Of a DNA stretch of 64,000 nt, positions 19,228 through 29,000 are shown piece after piece. The DNA lies in the NCBI GenBank assembly GCA_049663345.1, contig JBATDG010000061.1:8645-72644 (forward strand), in the 5' to 3' direction. A program made the translations under genes and the position numbers. How positions within the stretch are numbered: the first letter of the stretch is position 1; each line of letters starts with the position of its first letter. This stretch comes from SZUA-365 sp049663345. GTDB lineage: Bacteria; Bacteroidota; Ignavibacteria; SZUA-365. The notes beneath the pieces were generated by a model. It saw only the letters and a program-made list of their open reading frames with translations, was not told where the DNA came from and did not search any database.

Positions 19228-19542
19228 TTATTTGTTTAGTATGCTGTTTCGCAGCTCACGTACGCTTTTATCATAACTCCCGTTGGCCCAGCGGGTATAG
19301 ACCCCGGTAAGAAGCCAGGCAAAAATGATTATGCCGATGCCGATTGGGAGTCCGAGAGTCATGTGCTCACCGATTTTCCGGGCCAACACCTCCTTGTCGA
19401 ACGCAATCGTCAGGATGAAGCCGAAGTAAACGACGAGCATAATGAATGTGAGTGTTAGTGATACGGTTACTCGCTTGCGAACAAGCGCTTTGAATTTGTC
19501 CGATTCAAGAATTTCTCGTACATCTTCAGGTTTGATACTCAT
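19228..19542 (-). CDS. DUF485 membrane protein (YjcH-like)
   Basis: 104 aa with two transmembrane segments (about 30-52 and 67-88). It is the DUF485/YjcH family protein that almost always precedes actP; its biochemical role is unknown but it is thought to help the permease. The second ATG of the frame (19542) is chosen because GGAAGG lies just before it; an ATG four codons upstream would place the ribosome site inside the gene. It is the first gene of the five-gene minus-strand cluster extending to 12926. Confidence 0.88.
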   Translation of the reverse strand: MSIKPEDVREILESDKFKALVRKRVTVSLTLTFIMLVVYFGFILTIAFDKEVLARKIGEHMTLGLPIGIGIIIFAWLLTGVYTRWANGSYDKSVRELRNSILNK

Positions 19543-19559
19543 AATACCTTCCATGTCAT

Positions 19560-19980
19560 GTTATTGAGTATGATGCAACGCCCGGGTATTCCGGAACTGA
19601 GGGGAGCCGGGCTCGATAGCCACAATTGAACACATGCTGGGGCGCTACACCGCACATCTTTATGGCGTAATCGCATCCTTCGGATGCGCCGGGCTGGCTT
19701 TCGTAAAATCTGTGAGGGGACACGTACCGTTCCCGGTACGTAAAAAGGTGAAGGAGGTGCTGACTAATTGGACATATTGCACTAAAGCTGTCTTATTATA
19801 GGTGCGGGATTTTTCATGTTTCTGCAAATGAGGAATTCCATCGGCTGCCGTGAGCAGCTATCATTGCCTGAAGGCATTGCACGAACATTCTAACAGCGAC
19901 GATGAAACCTAGGAAAAAATTCACGATTAAACAACTGCAACAACCCGCTACAGCTCCGTATGATTCCGGTGACTTTGGCG
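19560..19980. other. Intergenic stretch with small hairpins, no gene seen
   Basis: Contains two short palindromes (CGCATCC-TTC-GGATGCG near 19673 and ACGTACC-GTTCCC-GGTACGT near 19731) resembling REP-type units. I see no open frame worth calling on either strand and no confident promoter for the divergent genes. Confidence 0.4.
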
Positions 19981-20019
19981 CTGCCACCAACTCCGATTCC
20001 CATTCCATGCACTACGGCC

Positions 20020-20204
20020 GGGCAGAGTCCGTGTTCGTTGTCGAGCCCGCAGTAAATGTGGAGCTTAATGTAACCGAGTGGTTCCGCATCTCTGCTGGAG
20101 CGAGCTACCGTTTTGTCAGCGGACTGAATGAACTGCAGGGCATCGAGGACAAGGATCTTTCCGGACCATCAGGCTCCCTCTCCATGAAATTCGGCGCATT
20201 CTGA
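20020..20204 (+). pseudogene. C-terminal fragment of an outer-membrane beta-barrel protein
   Basis: The frame ending at 20204 reads VFVVEPAVNVELNVTEWF and then SAGASYRFVSGL, closing in LSMKFGAF. That looks like the final strands of a secreted/outer-membrane beta protein common in this lineage. Upstream residues (before about 19990) are lysine- and glutamine-rich and do not look like a signal peptide or barrel, so I read this as a 5'-deleted gene remnant. A terminator follows at 20248. Confidence 0.5.
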
Positions 20205-20247
20205 TTTTTCTCCCGCAGCGAACTGTCAGACCCCAGGTTGACCTCCC

Positions 20248-20273
20248 ATCCCCGGCCCGCGCCGGGGATTTTT
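20248..20273 (+). terminator. Rho-independent terminator
   Basis: Stem ATCCCCGG / CCGGGGAT with six-base loop and a T-rich tail, just after the beta-barrel fragment. Confidence 0.75.
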
Positions 20274-20419
20274 GTGTGCCGCTTTGTGGTCCCGGCCCAC
20301 CTTTTTCGAATGGTATTTTTTGAAAATATTCACCGTGTTCAGCAACAATTCCCGACAGCAGGCCGTAAAACGAATTTTCTTCAATCCAGAACCAATTCTA
20401 ATATTTTGAGGAGTTTTGT

Positions 20420-21115
20420 ATGAGAGTGTTCTACACGGTTGTAATCGCGCTGGTAATTATGGCGTTTCCGCTACAAGCACAGCAGGAAGGATTCGCCGGC
20501 CGCCCCATAACCACAAACCTCAGCATGCCGACAGGAAACACCCTGCATGATGGTGAATTCACTATTGGCATCGGTCCGCTGGAGTACGGCATCACGGAAA
20601 ACGTACAGATTGGTACGAATCTTCTCCTCTTCATCCTGCAGTATTACAATGCGGATCTCAAGGTGTCGCTGATTAACAGCGAGCAGCAGGCATTGGCGGT
20701 AGGCCTTGGCGTTGGCTATTTCAATCTCGGAGTGTTCGGCGCTGATGTAAATTTCACTTCCCTCTCGCCGTATGTCGCCTACTCTACCGCGATGGGACCG
20801 AAGACCCGCTTGCACCTGGCGGCGAATTACACGGACTTCAGCGGTTCCGCGAGTATTGATGATACGGAGGAGCTGAATGCCTCGGTCTCCGGTACTTCCC
20901 TTGCCGCCGGTTTGGAGCACAGTGTTTCGAATAAGACGAAATTTGTAGGAGACGTCGGCTATGATCTGAAGTTCGAAGGCGTACGTATCGGAGGCGGCGT
21001 GCTTTGGGGTTGGGAGACCTTCCGCCTGAAACTCGGTCTGCAGTATTTCGCACCAAAAGGATATAACGCCTACGTTCTGCCCTATGTCGGCCTCTGGTGG
21101 CGCTTCAACGGTTAA
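20420..21115 (+). CDS. Outer-membrane beta-barrel protein, unknown role
   Basis: 231 aa. A signal peptide ends at LQAQQ (about residue 22). The rest is alternating hydrophobic/polar strands rich in Gly, Tyr and Phe (VGLGVGYFNLGVFGADVNF, LPYVGLWWRFNG at the end), consistent with an 8-10-stranded barrel. The start is well supported by GAGGAG 8 bases upstream. It is convergent with the protease gene and they share a bidirectional terminator. No enzymatic motif is seen. Confidence 0.75.
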   Translation: MRVFYTVVIALVIMAFPLQAQQEGFAGRPITTNLSMPTGNTLHDGEFTIGIGPLEYGITENVQIGTNLLLFILQYYNADLKVSLINSEQQALAVGLGVGYFNLGVFGADVNFTSLSPYVAYSTAMGPKTRLHLAANYTDFSGSASIDDTEELNASVSGTSLAAGLEHSVSNKTKFVGDVGYDLKFEGVRIGGGVLWGWETFRLKLGLQYFAPKGYNAYVLPYVGLWWRFNG

Positions 21116-21191
21116 TCAGCCGAACGATGTCCCTGGAGGTTCACCTCCGCCCGGTGGAAATGCATTCGATCCCCACAAACTATTTCGATCT

Positions 21192-21229
21192 AATAAAAAC
21201 GCCCCTGTAAAAGCAGGGGCGTTTTTATT
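21192..21229. terminator. Bidirectional terminator between convergent genes
   Basis: Long perfect stem (AAAAACGCCCCTG / CAGGGGCGTTTTT) with a six-base loop; A run before and T run after serve both the + gene ending 21115 and the - gene ending 21248. Confidence 0.85.
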
Positions 21230-21247
21230 GTTCAAAGGTACACCGGA

Positions 21248-24200
21248 TTATTTCATCAGCAGCATGCTGCGGCGAAGCTGCTTGCCGTTGGCTTCGAGAG
21301 TGCAGATGTAGGTGCCGCTCGGGAGACCTTGTCCGTTGAACTCAACTTCATGTGTTCCTGCACTGCGGCGGGCATGGTCAAGGACGGCGATCTCCCGGCC
21401 GAATAAATCGTGCACAACGAGACGCACCGTGGCTGCTTCCGGAAGCGTGTAGCGGATGACGGTGGTCGGATTGAAGGGATTGGGATAATTCTGTGCAAGC
21501 GAAATGGATTCGGGGACAGCATCCTCGGCATCCACACCCTCTTTCGGGAACCAGTTGTGCGCGATTGCGAAAGGTCCAGAAAGATTCGTCAGTCCGTTGG
21601 CCTGCACATGGTTTTCGAACGGCTGCGATGATCCGCCTCGGTTCGTCCAGACATTCCAGGGCTTTTGCCAGACGGTAAGCGCTGCGGGCTGCGTGATGAG
21701 CCCCTGGGCTTCGGTGTTGGTGTAGAAAAGACGCACATCGACGTTCGGGCTGCCCGCATTGCTCGACATTGTGTAATATCGCTGCACATAGCGGATTCGT
21801 GCGAGTCCCTGCGGTACGGTGCATGGATACATGTTCACGGTGAAGCTGCTTATGCTGCCCGCGTTGCTTTTCACTTCCGCTATTTTCTGTCCACTGCTGT
21901 TGGTGAATACTGTCCAGCCCAGACCCACCGGCTGCGTAACAGAAACCGTGCCCAGCGGTTCGATCTGCAGACTTATTGTCATCGAAAACGGCGAGTTGCT
22001 TGCCGGGACATTTGTGACGCTGTTCCAGGCGGTCAGCGTGATTGTCCGATTCACTGTCCCGGTCGGGAGAAAGCGCGGATCGACGGTGAATACCAGGTTG
22101 TCGCCTTCGTAGCCGCTGCTGGTGACGAGGGTGATTTCGCTGGCAGACGTGGTCGCCGTCCACCGCATCTGTCCGCCGCCGAAATTGCCGCCGCTGTTGT
22201 CGATAGACACGCTGCGCGTCACGATCACCGGAGTTTTGCAGCCGCCCGAGATGACGACGAAGGAGGCCGCGGGGTCGATCTGTGTGCGGGGAACCACCGT
22301 GAAGGTGGAGGAACAGAACGCCTGATTCCCCCGCTCGTCGGCAATTGCGAAATTCACCACAGTGGTGCCAGTACCCACTGTCGTGCCGGGTGATGGTGTT
22401 TGAACAATGACAAGCAGCGGGCTGGCTGTACAATTATCGGACGCGATGATCTGATTTCTCAAATCAGGAAGCACCGCAGTATTCTGCGCGCTGCCTTCTA
22501 CGGTTTGATTCGCTGCACATCCAGAAATCACCGGATTGTCGACGTCGATGACAGTGACGCTCTGTGTTGCCGTGGCCAGGTTGTTTCCCCCGTCAACAAC
22601 CGTCCAGGTTACGATGGTGAGGCCGCGTGGAAAAACTGCGGGAGCGTTGTTGCTGACGGTGAGATTGTTGGGACAATTGTCCGTAACTATCGGCGTTCCG
22701 AGGTTCACAAGAGAGGCATTAACGGAGCACAACCCGGGAGTATTGGGCAGCACGAGATTCGCGGGAGCAGTGATCTTCGGTGCGATGATATCCGTCTGAC
22801 AAAGTGAGTTCTGGGCTGCAAGCACGGCGTTGTATGCGTTTACCCGGCCGTAGCCGAGATTAGTGCACCAGCTGCCGTTGGGCTGTCCGGCAACATTGTT
22901 CGTGTAGGTATAGCCGCCGACCTTTTCCGTAGTGGTCTCAAGAATTACACGCGCCTGCGCATGCGTGAGTAGCGGGTTCATTGAATAGATGAGCGCCATG
23001 ACTCCCGCAGCATTCGGACAAGCGCTTGAAGTTCCGTTGAAGGTCGGATAGTAATCGCCCGAGCTGTATCCTGCAGGACCGCTGATATCGGTCGAATAGA
23101 TCTTTACACCCGGAGCGGCGACGTCGACATTCGTTCCGTAATCGCTGCCCCACCAGTATTCACCATCACAGGAACTCGGAGATTTGCGCTGGTCGCACAT
23201 ACTCGACGCGGCAATTGCGATGGTCTGATTGTAATTCGCCGGGTAGATGACGGTTGTACTGTTGCCGTTGCCGGCGGAAAACAGCACCGAGGCGCCGCGT
23301 CCCGACCGACCGAAGTTGATCGCATTGTCGATGGCCAGGTTGATGATCGCTGCAGGGGATCCACCGCCCCAGGAATTGCTGAGCACATCGGCCGCACCTT
23401 GATTCCAGGCCCAGTTTATAGCATCGGCGATGACTGCGTCGCTCGTCATCCAATATGGCCCGGAGCTGTACGCGATGCGTACCGGCACGATCTTGCAGCC
23501 GTATGCCACTCCGGCGATGCCGAGATTGTTGTTGCCCACAGCTCCGACGATGCCTGCGCAGTTTGTACCGTGTGCATCGTTGTTCTGCGGACCGCCATTG
23601 CTGCCAAGTCCCGTTGCGTCATATCCCGGAAGAAGATTGGCTATGAGATCCGGGTGATTAAGATCAGTGCCCTCGTCAATAATCGCCACTTTGACCGCGG
23701 CAGAACCGGTTGTCAGGTTCCATGCATTGAACACTTCCATGTCTGCACCAGGTGTGCCATTGTATTGCAGCGCAGAACCGGTGTTGTTCAACGCCCACTG
23801 GTAGGAATTATATGTGTCGTTGGTACTCACGCGCTGAAGCAGCCGAAAGAAATCCGGTTCTGCCCATTCAAAACTCCGGCTTTCCTGAAACAGCCGTGCG
23901 AGCTCAAAGGCGTTGCCTTTCGACTGCTTGTCGACGGTTACGATATACACCAGCGGAGCGAATGAAAAGCTGCCTAGCACTGCGGCTCCCTGCTCTCTTG
24001 CCATTCCCTGAAGGAGCGGGAGCTCGGTCAGGCTCCGTAATTTTACGTGAAAGCGATCCTGAATTCCCATAAGAGCACCGTCGCGGTACTCAAGAAAGGG
24101 ATTGGCATAACGGACTTCAGACATTGCAGAAATGCGGTTCAGCAATTCAACGACTTCCTGCTCGGAAAGTCCCTCCCGCAGCGTTCCCAGCACGGCGCGT

Positions 24201-24514
24201 GGGGCGGGAAGCAGCATCTCCGCGGTGACTGGCTCGAGCGAGGGATCCCCGGCGAGGAGAGCGGCCTGTTGATTTTCCGGAATGCCGTCCTTGAACTGGA
24301 TGAGTATGTGCTTTGCCGAAAGGCGAAACTGGCTGCTTCCGGCCGAATTCGTAAGCGTCAGGCGTTCCGCACTGAATCGTCCGAGATCGGATGCCGAGCC
24401 GCCTTTGTCCTGCGCATGCATTACCGGAGAAAGCAGCAGCGTGAAGAGTACTGCGATGAGATAGAACGAAATTTTCGATTCCTTAGGGGCACCGGACTGA
24501 ACTGAATGGCTCAT
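21248..24514 (-). CDS. Secreted subtilisin-like (S8) protease with HYR domains and T9SS sorting domain
   Basis: 1088 aa. A signal anchor/peptide covers residues 15-35 (ends MHAQ). A propeptide-like region (about 60-230) precedes the peptidase S8 domain with triad Asp280 (AIIDEGTD), His315 (DAHGTNC) and Ser496 (NGTSSACP), and oxyanion Asn416 (SAGNGN). Two HYR/Ig-like repeats follow (about 585-755; TDNCPNNLTVS, SDNCTASPLL). The C-terminal 80 residues are a textbook sorting domain (LAQNYPNPFNPTTVIRY, HDLFGREIAVL, SGTYICTL). It is a surface or released endopeptidase for protein scavenging. The DEG in place of DTG at the Asp site is a minor variant. A promoter lies at 24582-24612. Confidence 0.93.
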   Translation of the reverse strand: MSHSVQSGAPKESKISFYLIAVLFTLLLSPVMHAQDKGGSASDLGRFSAERLTLTNSAGSSQFRLSAKHILIQFKDGIPENQQAALLAGDPSLEPVTAEMLLPAPRAVLGTLREGLSEQEVVELLNRISAMSEVRYANPFLEYRDGALMGIQDRFHVKLRSLTELPLLQGMAREQGAAVLGSFSFAPLVYIVTVDKQSKGNAFELARLFQESRSFEWAEPDFFRLLQRVSTNDTYNSYQWALNNTGSALQYNGTPGADMEVFNAWNLTTGSAAVKVAIIDEGTDLNHPDLIANLLPGYDATGLGSNGGPQNNDAHGTNCAGIVGAVGNNNLGIAGVAYGCKIVPVRIAYSSGPYWMTSDAVIADAINWAWNQGAADVLSNSWGGGSPAAIINLAIDNAINFGRSGRGASVLFSAGNGNSTTVIYPANYNQTIAIAASSMCDQRKSPSSCDGEYWWGSDYGTNVDVAAPGVKIYSTDISGPAGYSSGDYYPTFNGTSSACPNAAGVMALIYSMNPLLTHAQARVILETTTEKVGGYTYTNNVAGQPNGSWCTNLGYGRVNAYNAVLAAQNSLCQTDIIAPKITAPANLVLPNTPGLCSVNASLVNLGTPIVTDNCPNNLTVSNNAPAVFPRGLTIVTWTVVDGGNNLATATQSVTVIDVDNPVISGCAANQTVEGSAQNTAVLPDLRNQIIASDNCTASPLLVIVQTPSPGTTVGTGTTVVNFAIADERGNQAFCSSTFTVVPRTQIDPAASFVVISGGCKTPVIVTRSVSIDNSGGNFGGGQMRWTATTSASEITLVTSSGYEGDNLVFTVDPRFLPTGTVNRTITLTAWNSVTNVPASNSPFSMTISLQIEPLGTVSVTQPVGLGWTVFTNSSGQKIAEVKSNAGSISSFTVNMYPCTVPQGLARIRYVQRYYTMSSNAGSPNVDVRLFYTNTEAQGLITQPAALTVWQKPWNVWTNRGGSSQPFENHVQANGLTNLSGPFAIAHNWFPKEGVDAEDAVPESISLAQNYPNPFNPTTVIRYTLPEAATVRLVVHDLFGREIAVLDHARRSAGTHEVEFNGQGLPSGTYICTLEANGKQLRRSMLLMK

Positions 24515-24581
24515 GCTTCACCGTTTTTATGTGTACCGTAAATGGAGACCGTATCGTGTGAATTTCGGTCAACGTGGCGCA

Positions 24582-24612
24582 CAAACATAGTATGCGCTAT
24601 ATTCAGGTACAA
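24582..24612 (-). promoter_or_regulatory. Promoter of the subtilisin-like protease gene
   Basis: On the minus strand: TTGTAC, 17 bases, TATGTTTG. It fits the -35/-10 form seen at several other genes in the window and leaves a leader of about 60 bases. Confidence 0.6.
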
Positions 24613-24741
24613 GCGGCACGAAAAAAACTCCGAAATCAGACTCTGCGTAAGACTTCCATTTACCAGGGCCGTTGATCACATTGATTCTGCCGGTACAGGA
24701 AATACTTCGATCAGGATTCGACTCCTCGAATTGGATAATCC

Positions 24742-25308
24742 ATGAACCACTTCGCCACTAAACGTTTTCACATTCGTCCCCTTCAAACAGCCGATGCCGC
24801 TGCCGTGTTCGCCTATCGTTCCGATGCGGAGGTCGTGCGCTACCAGATGTGGCGTCCGGAAGAGGAACGGGATGTGCTCCGCTTCATCCGTGATCTGCGC
24901 GGGCTTGCTCCGGGTATGCCGGGCATCTGGTACCAATTCGGCATCATCGAATTCCAGAGCGGATTACTCGTCGGCGATTGCGGTGTGCATGTGCCGATCA
25001 ACAGTCCTGATAGTGTGGAACTGGGCCTTACCCTCTGCCGCAGCCATCAGGGTTTAGGCTACGCCACGGAAATTCTACAGGAACTCATTCGGTATTCTTT
25101 CCTGACGCTGCATGTTCATCACATCATTGCGCGCACGCATCCGGACAACCATCGCTCGGTCGCACTCATCAAGCGGTGTCAATTCAGTGCGCTGCCGCTC
25201 CTGACTACTAAAGAAGAACTTGTATACGAACTTCGACACACCGCATGGAAGCAATCTTTGGACGACAATCCTTCTGACTCGTCCGACAGCAGAAAGCGTG
25301 GAAGATGA
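24742..25308 (+). CDS. GNAT acetyltransferase (RimJ/RimL type)
   Basis: 188 aa. RimJ/RimL-like GNAT fold: it opens with FATKRFHIRPLQTADAAAVFAYRSD, has the acetyl-CoA binding segment VELGLTLCRSHQGLGYATEI (near 95-115), and continues with LHVHHIIARTHPDNHRSVALIKRCQF. Members N-acetylate ribosomal protein N-termini, antibiotics or metabolites; the acceptor here is unknown. It stands alone between two minus-strand genes. Only a weak ribosome site is visible. Confidence 0.85.
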   Translation: MNHFATKRFHIRPLQTADAAAVFAYRSDAEVVRYQMWRPEEERDVLRFIRDLRGLAPGMPGIWYQFGIIEFQSGLLVGDCGVHVPINSPDSVELGLTLCRSHQGLGYATEILQELIRYSFLTLHVHHIIARTHPDNHRSVALIKRCQFSALPLLTTKEELVYELRHTAWKQSLDDNPSDSSDSRKRGR

Positions 25309-25412
25309 GATTTCACTCTCGTCCACCAACAGCTTCCCGACAGGATTGACCTTCAGCTCTCATTAAACATGCTTCGGCTGCAACCTCAAGTCTATCCACT
25401 GGAGAAGAGCGC

Positions 25413-26009
25413 CTATTCGGGAGAAATCTTGTTCTTATGTGATTCGTAGTGGTCGCGCCATACCCGCAAAGATTGAATCTCGCCCCGGAGCCGGGCCTCC
25501 ATTCCCACCTCACCAAATGTGCGCATTACCCCGGGACCCTGCGGCAGATACAAATAATCCATCTCCGTGAGTGACTGAGCGCGTGTGCGCTCCCGTGCAT
25601 ACTGGTAGCCGAATTGCAGGGCCTGCTGCAGCAGGAATCCTCCCAGGATTTCAAGCAGTGAGGCTTCTCCTCCCCGACCGATCCAAAGCTGCATGTTGAA
25701 TTGCGCGAGCCTTCTGTCGAAAATAGCGGTGTGATCTGCGGTCTGATCTTCGTCAAGATCGACATCCATGTGAAAAGCATTCATGATTCTCACGCTATCG
25801 CTTCTTTCCTGCGATAGATAGTCATAGTCACGAAAGCCCGTCACCACCAGTCGGCCTCCGGGATTCAGAAAAAGATCACGCCCGGACGCTGCGTCTGCAT
25901 CCTGTATTTTCTCCGACCGAGGGACATGAATCCCCGGCTTCTCCGTCGCGCCATCCTGGGCAGCGGCGGAGAAGGCACACAACAGTAATATCAGAAACAG
26001 GTAACGCAA
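25413..26009 (-). CDS. Hypothetical exported protein
   Basis: 198 aa. A signal peptide of about 17 residues (MRYLFLILLLCAFSAAAQ) is followed by a mature chain with no family I recognise. The middle has an acidic DVDLDEDQTADH stretch and the C-terminal half is helical and charged (RTRAQSLTEMDYLYL, ARLRGEIQSLRVWRD). It lies 29 bases downstream of the end of the PNGase F-like gene's neighbourhood on the same strand and upstream of nothing obvious; co-transcription is possible. Confidence 0.6.
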   Translation of the reverse strand: MRYLFLILLLCAFSAAAQDGATEKPGIHVPRSEKIQDADAASGRDLFLNPGGRLVVTGFRDYDYLSQERSDSVRIMNAFHMDVDLDEDQTADHTAIFDRRLAQFNMQLWIGRGGEASLLEILGGFLLQQALQFGYQYARERTRAQSLTEMDYLYLPQGPGVMRTFGEVGMEARLRGEIQSLRVWRDHYESHKNKISPE

Positions 26010-26038
26010 GCTGCAGATCCTGTCATCGATTCTGAATC

Positions 26039-29000
26039 CTATCGCACGACGCTGAATTTCATGCGCCGCAAAACCCTGGCACCTTCAGCAACAAATACGA
26101 CATAGTTGCCGGGATGAAGCCCCGCAGTAGAGATGTCTTCTACGTAGACGCCATTACCGGCTTCACGTTCCGCGCCCACGAGAACACGTTCACCAAGCAG
26201 GTTATATACTTCGTAATGCACTGCAGCGGGAGTGGACAATTCGTACCGCAGCGTAACGCGGTCTCCAGCAGGATTAGGATAGAGATCAAATCCTTCTGCC
26301 GGGACGGCAGGCTCGTCTACGCCGACAAGATTCGAATAGCGGAAGGTATAGCTGGCGAATTTACCAAAGTCCGGATTGAGGCTTTCCCATAGGGCGCCAC
26401 CGACGATGCGGATCTGGAAATACCCGTCTCCATCGTTGTTGGCCCACCAGGAAACGCCATCTTCCCCGGAATCGAATAACGTAACTCTATAGCATCCCGG
26501 CAGCATGTCGAGAGTATCGATGTACAGCGTGTTGGCTGAGAAATTACTCCGGCTCATTACGAGTTTGCCTTCAGCGTCGCGCAGCTCCCAGCGATTTTCA
26601 TGAGGTGCGTTGTTGGTGCGGAAACGGAATATCAGGGCATCGTCATACAGCGGAACCGTTGTGAAAGAGCTGAACTGTGTGTCATTGTGTGAATATTCAT
26701 CAGTGCCGCCATTGGGATTGCTGACCTGCACGTCGAAGATGTTATCCGGGCCCCATTGTCCCCAATCAAATGCTGGAAGATCAACGATTTCCTTTTCCAT
26801 AAACGCCAGGCGCCCTGTCCAATGATAGGTGTTGCTCCCGCCGCCGCGCGGACCGTAAGTAATATCGAGGCTGGTCATCGACTGCTCGCCGCGATTCTGG
26901 ATTTCGATGCGCGGCTGTCCGCAAGTAGGATTGAAGCGGCGGTACAGTTCATTGTTGCTCGGAGCGATGATATTCTCCACAGCGGCGTCGAGCTGGTGGT
27001 TCGGCGGTCCGTAGGAAACCAACTGCGATTCCGTGACATAGTTTCCGAATTCATCGTAGTCGGATTCATAGTCGAGTTTGACCTGGCTGCCGGTGATATA
27101 CGGAGTAAGTTCAAATTCCTTGATCTTGCATTCCATTCCAGGACACCAGCCGGCACGGGCATATATCCATGTGCCGCCCTGCGGGTAGAGGGGATTGGTC
27201 GAGCATTCCTGAACTATCTGCCAGTTCCATCGCTCGATGTCATTGACCTTGACGGAATGAATCTTCGGACAGAATTCGGCGCAATTCGTAGCATTGCTGA
27301 ACTGGTGGCCCGTCACCGTCGTGCGAAGTTTGAACATCGACGCCTCGGGATCGAGATCAACGGTCATGGGCGGAACCTGCACGTCGAATCTCTTCAGTGA
27401 GAAATCTCCCTGCCAGAGATTCTCTATCTTCTTCACCTCACGCGGAGGCGTACCTTCGATGAATATGAATTTCATGTCCAGCAGCTCCTGCCAGTTGCCT
27501 GCGGAGAGATGCACCGAATCCTTAAGCAGTGGAAGGAAGTCCGTCACGTCATACACCCAGGTCCAGCCTTGACCAAGATCCAATCCAATGCCATACGGTG
27601 TGATGTAGCGTCCCAGCTCAAAGCGATTGACAAGTTCGAAGGGATTCTGATAATAGAAATGATTCTCACGTACGAGCCATTCGTCGGCAGGCACTTCTGT
27701 GGTGGTAAGAACGTCTCCATTCTCGTCGAAGGTGTAATTCGCATACGTCGGCCAGACATAGAGAGTATCCGTTGGAATGTTGGCGCGAGTAGTATCGCCG
27801 TACATCACCACCATAAGTCCTGCTTTCTCCAGAGTGTCGATTACGACGGTTTGCTCGAGGTGTGAAGTAAAGCTGCCCTGTTCGAACACGACGTTGGGCC
27901 GATACGGCGCGGCAAGGAAGCCGCGTGCACGCTGTCCCTTCCAGCCCTGGCGCTGCGGGTAGAGAAGACGCCCGTTATGCGCACCTTTGAGGTCGTATGC
28001 GATAAGACCGACGCCTTCATCGAAATTCCAGGCTGAGATCAGATCTGCAAACAGCGGATCCATAGCATCAAGACGCGTCTGCATCCGCTCGAGAACCTGC
28101 GCCTGTGTCAGAACGCTTCCCCAGACGCGGATTTCATCCATCTTCCCTTCAAAATAGCTTCCCCCGTTCGAGGCGATCTGGAAAGTGGCGTTGTTGCTCG
28201 AGGTGAAGGCAGGGATGGTGCCAGTGAAAGTGAGGGACTGTTTTTCTCCATTGAGATACAAGACCAGCCGTCCGTCCTGTGTATTGACCGTTCCGTCATA
28301 AACCATTGCGACATGGACCCAAGAGTTCAGGCCAATGGGACGGTTAGTTGTGTGGCCGTGGGAATTCTCCCCGTTGCCGACGAGACAGTACACATCGCTC
28401 TTCCCGGCATCCGGGGGATTGAGCTGAATTCCGACGCGGTTTTCATTGGCGGCGGATTTCATGACGATGTTCGTCCAGTTCTGGAGCGAAGCGGGATTGA
28501 ACCAGGCCTCGAGTGTGAAAGACTGCATGTCATTGAGTTCGCTCATCTGACCGCAATCGACATAGCTCTTCGGCTGAATATTCAGCAGCTCGTCGCTATC
28601 CATGCTTGTGAACATCAATTCCTCTGTCGTCATATCGCCGAGCATCGTAAAGCCGCTTCCATCGATGCGGTCGAAGCTGAACTCCGCGAGAATGGCTCCC
28701 GACCAGTAGGTGAATGGTTCGGTGAAATGAATCGTGTTCCAGCTGTTTGCAGTCAGCGAAATCGCGCCGTCAAATACTGTGACAAAGCCGACATCGCGAA
28801 GAGGAATTGAATTATCCCAGCCGCTGCCCGTGTAGCGCCGCATCCGGATAGTGAGGCGGTGGATGTCGCCATCGACGTTTCCGACCTGGAAGCGCATCGC
28901 GGAAATCTTGTCCGCGGTCAGTCCTGCCGCCGTGAGTTCATCGCTGGTCCATATCATGTAGCTGCGAAAATCCCTGTCAGTGGATACCGGAGCAATACCG

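Noticed and set aside
21378..22433. Minus-strand open frame of 351 codons inside the protease gene
   Set aside because: Low-complexity His/Arg-rich shadow in another frame of a gene with a visible catalytic triad and sorting domain.
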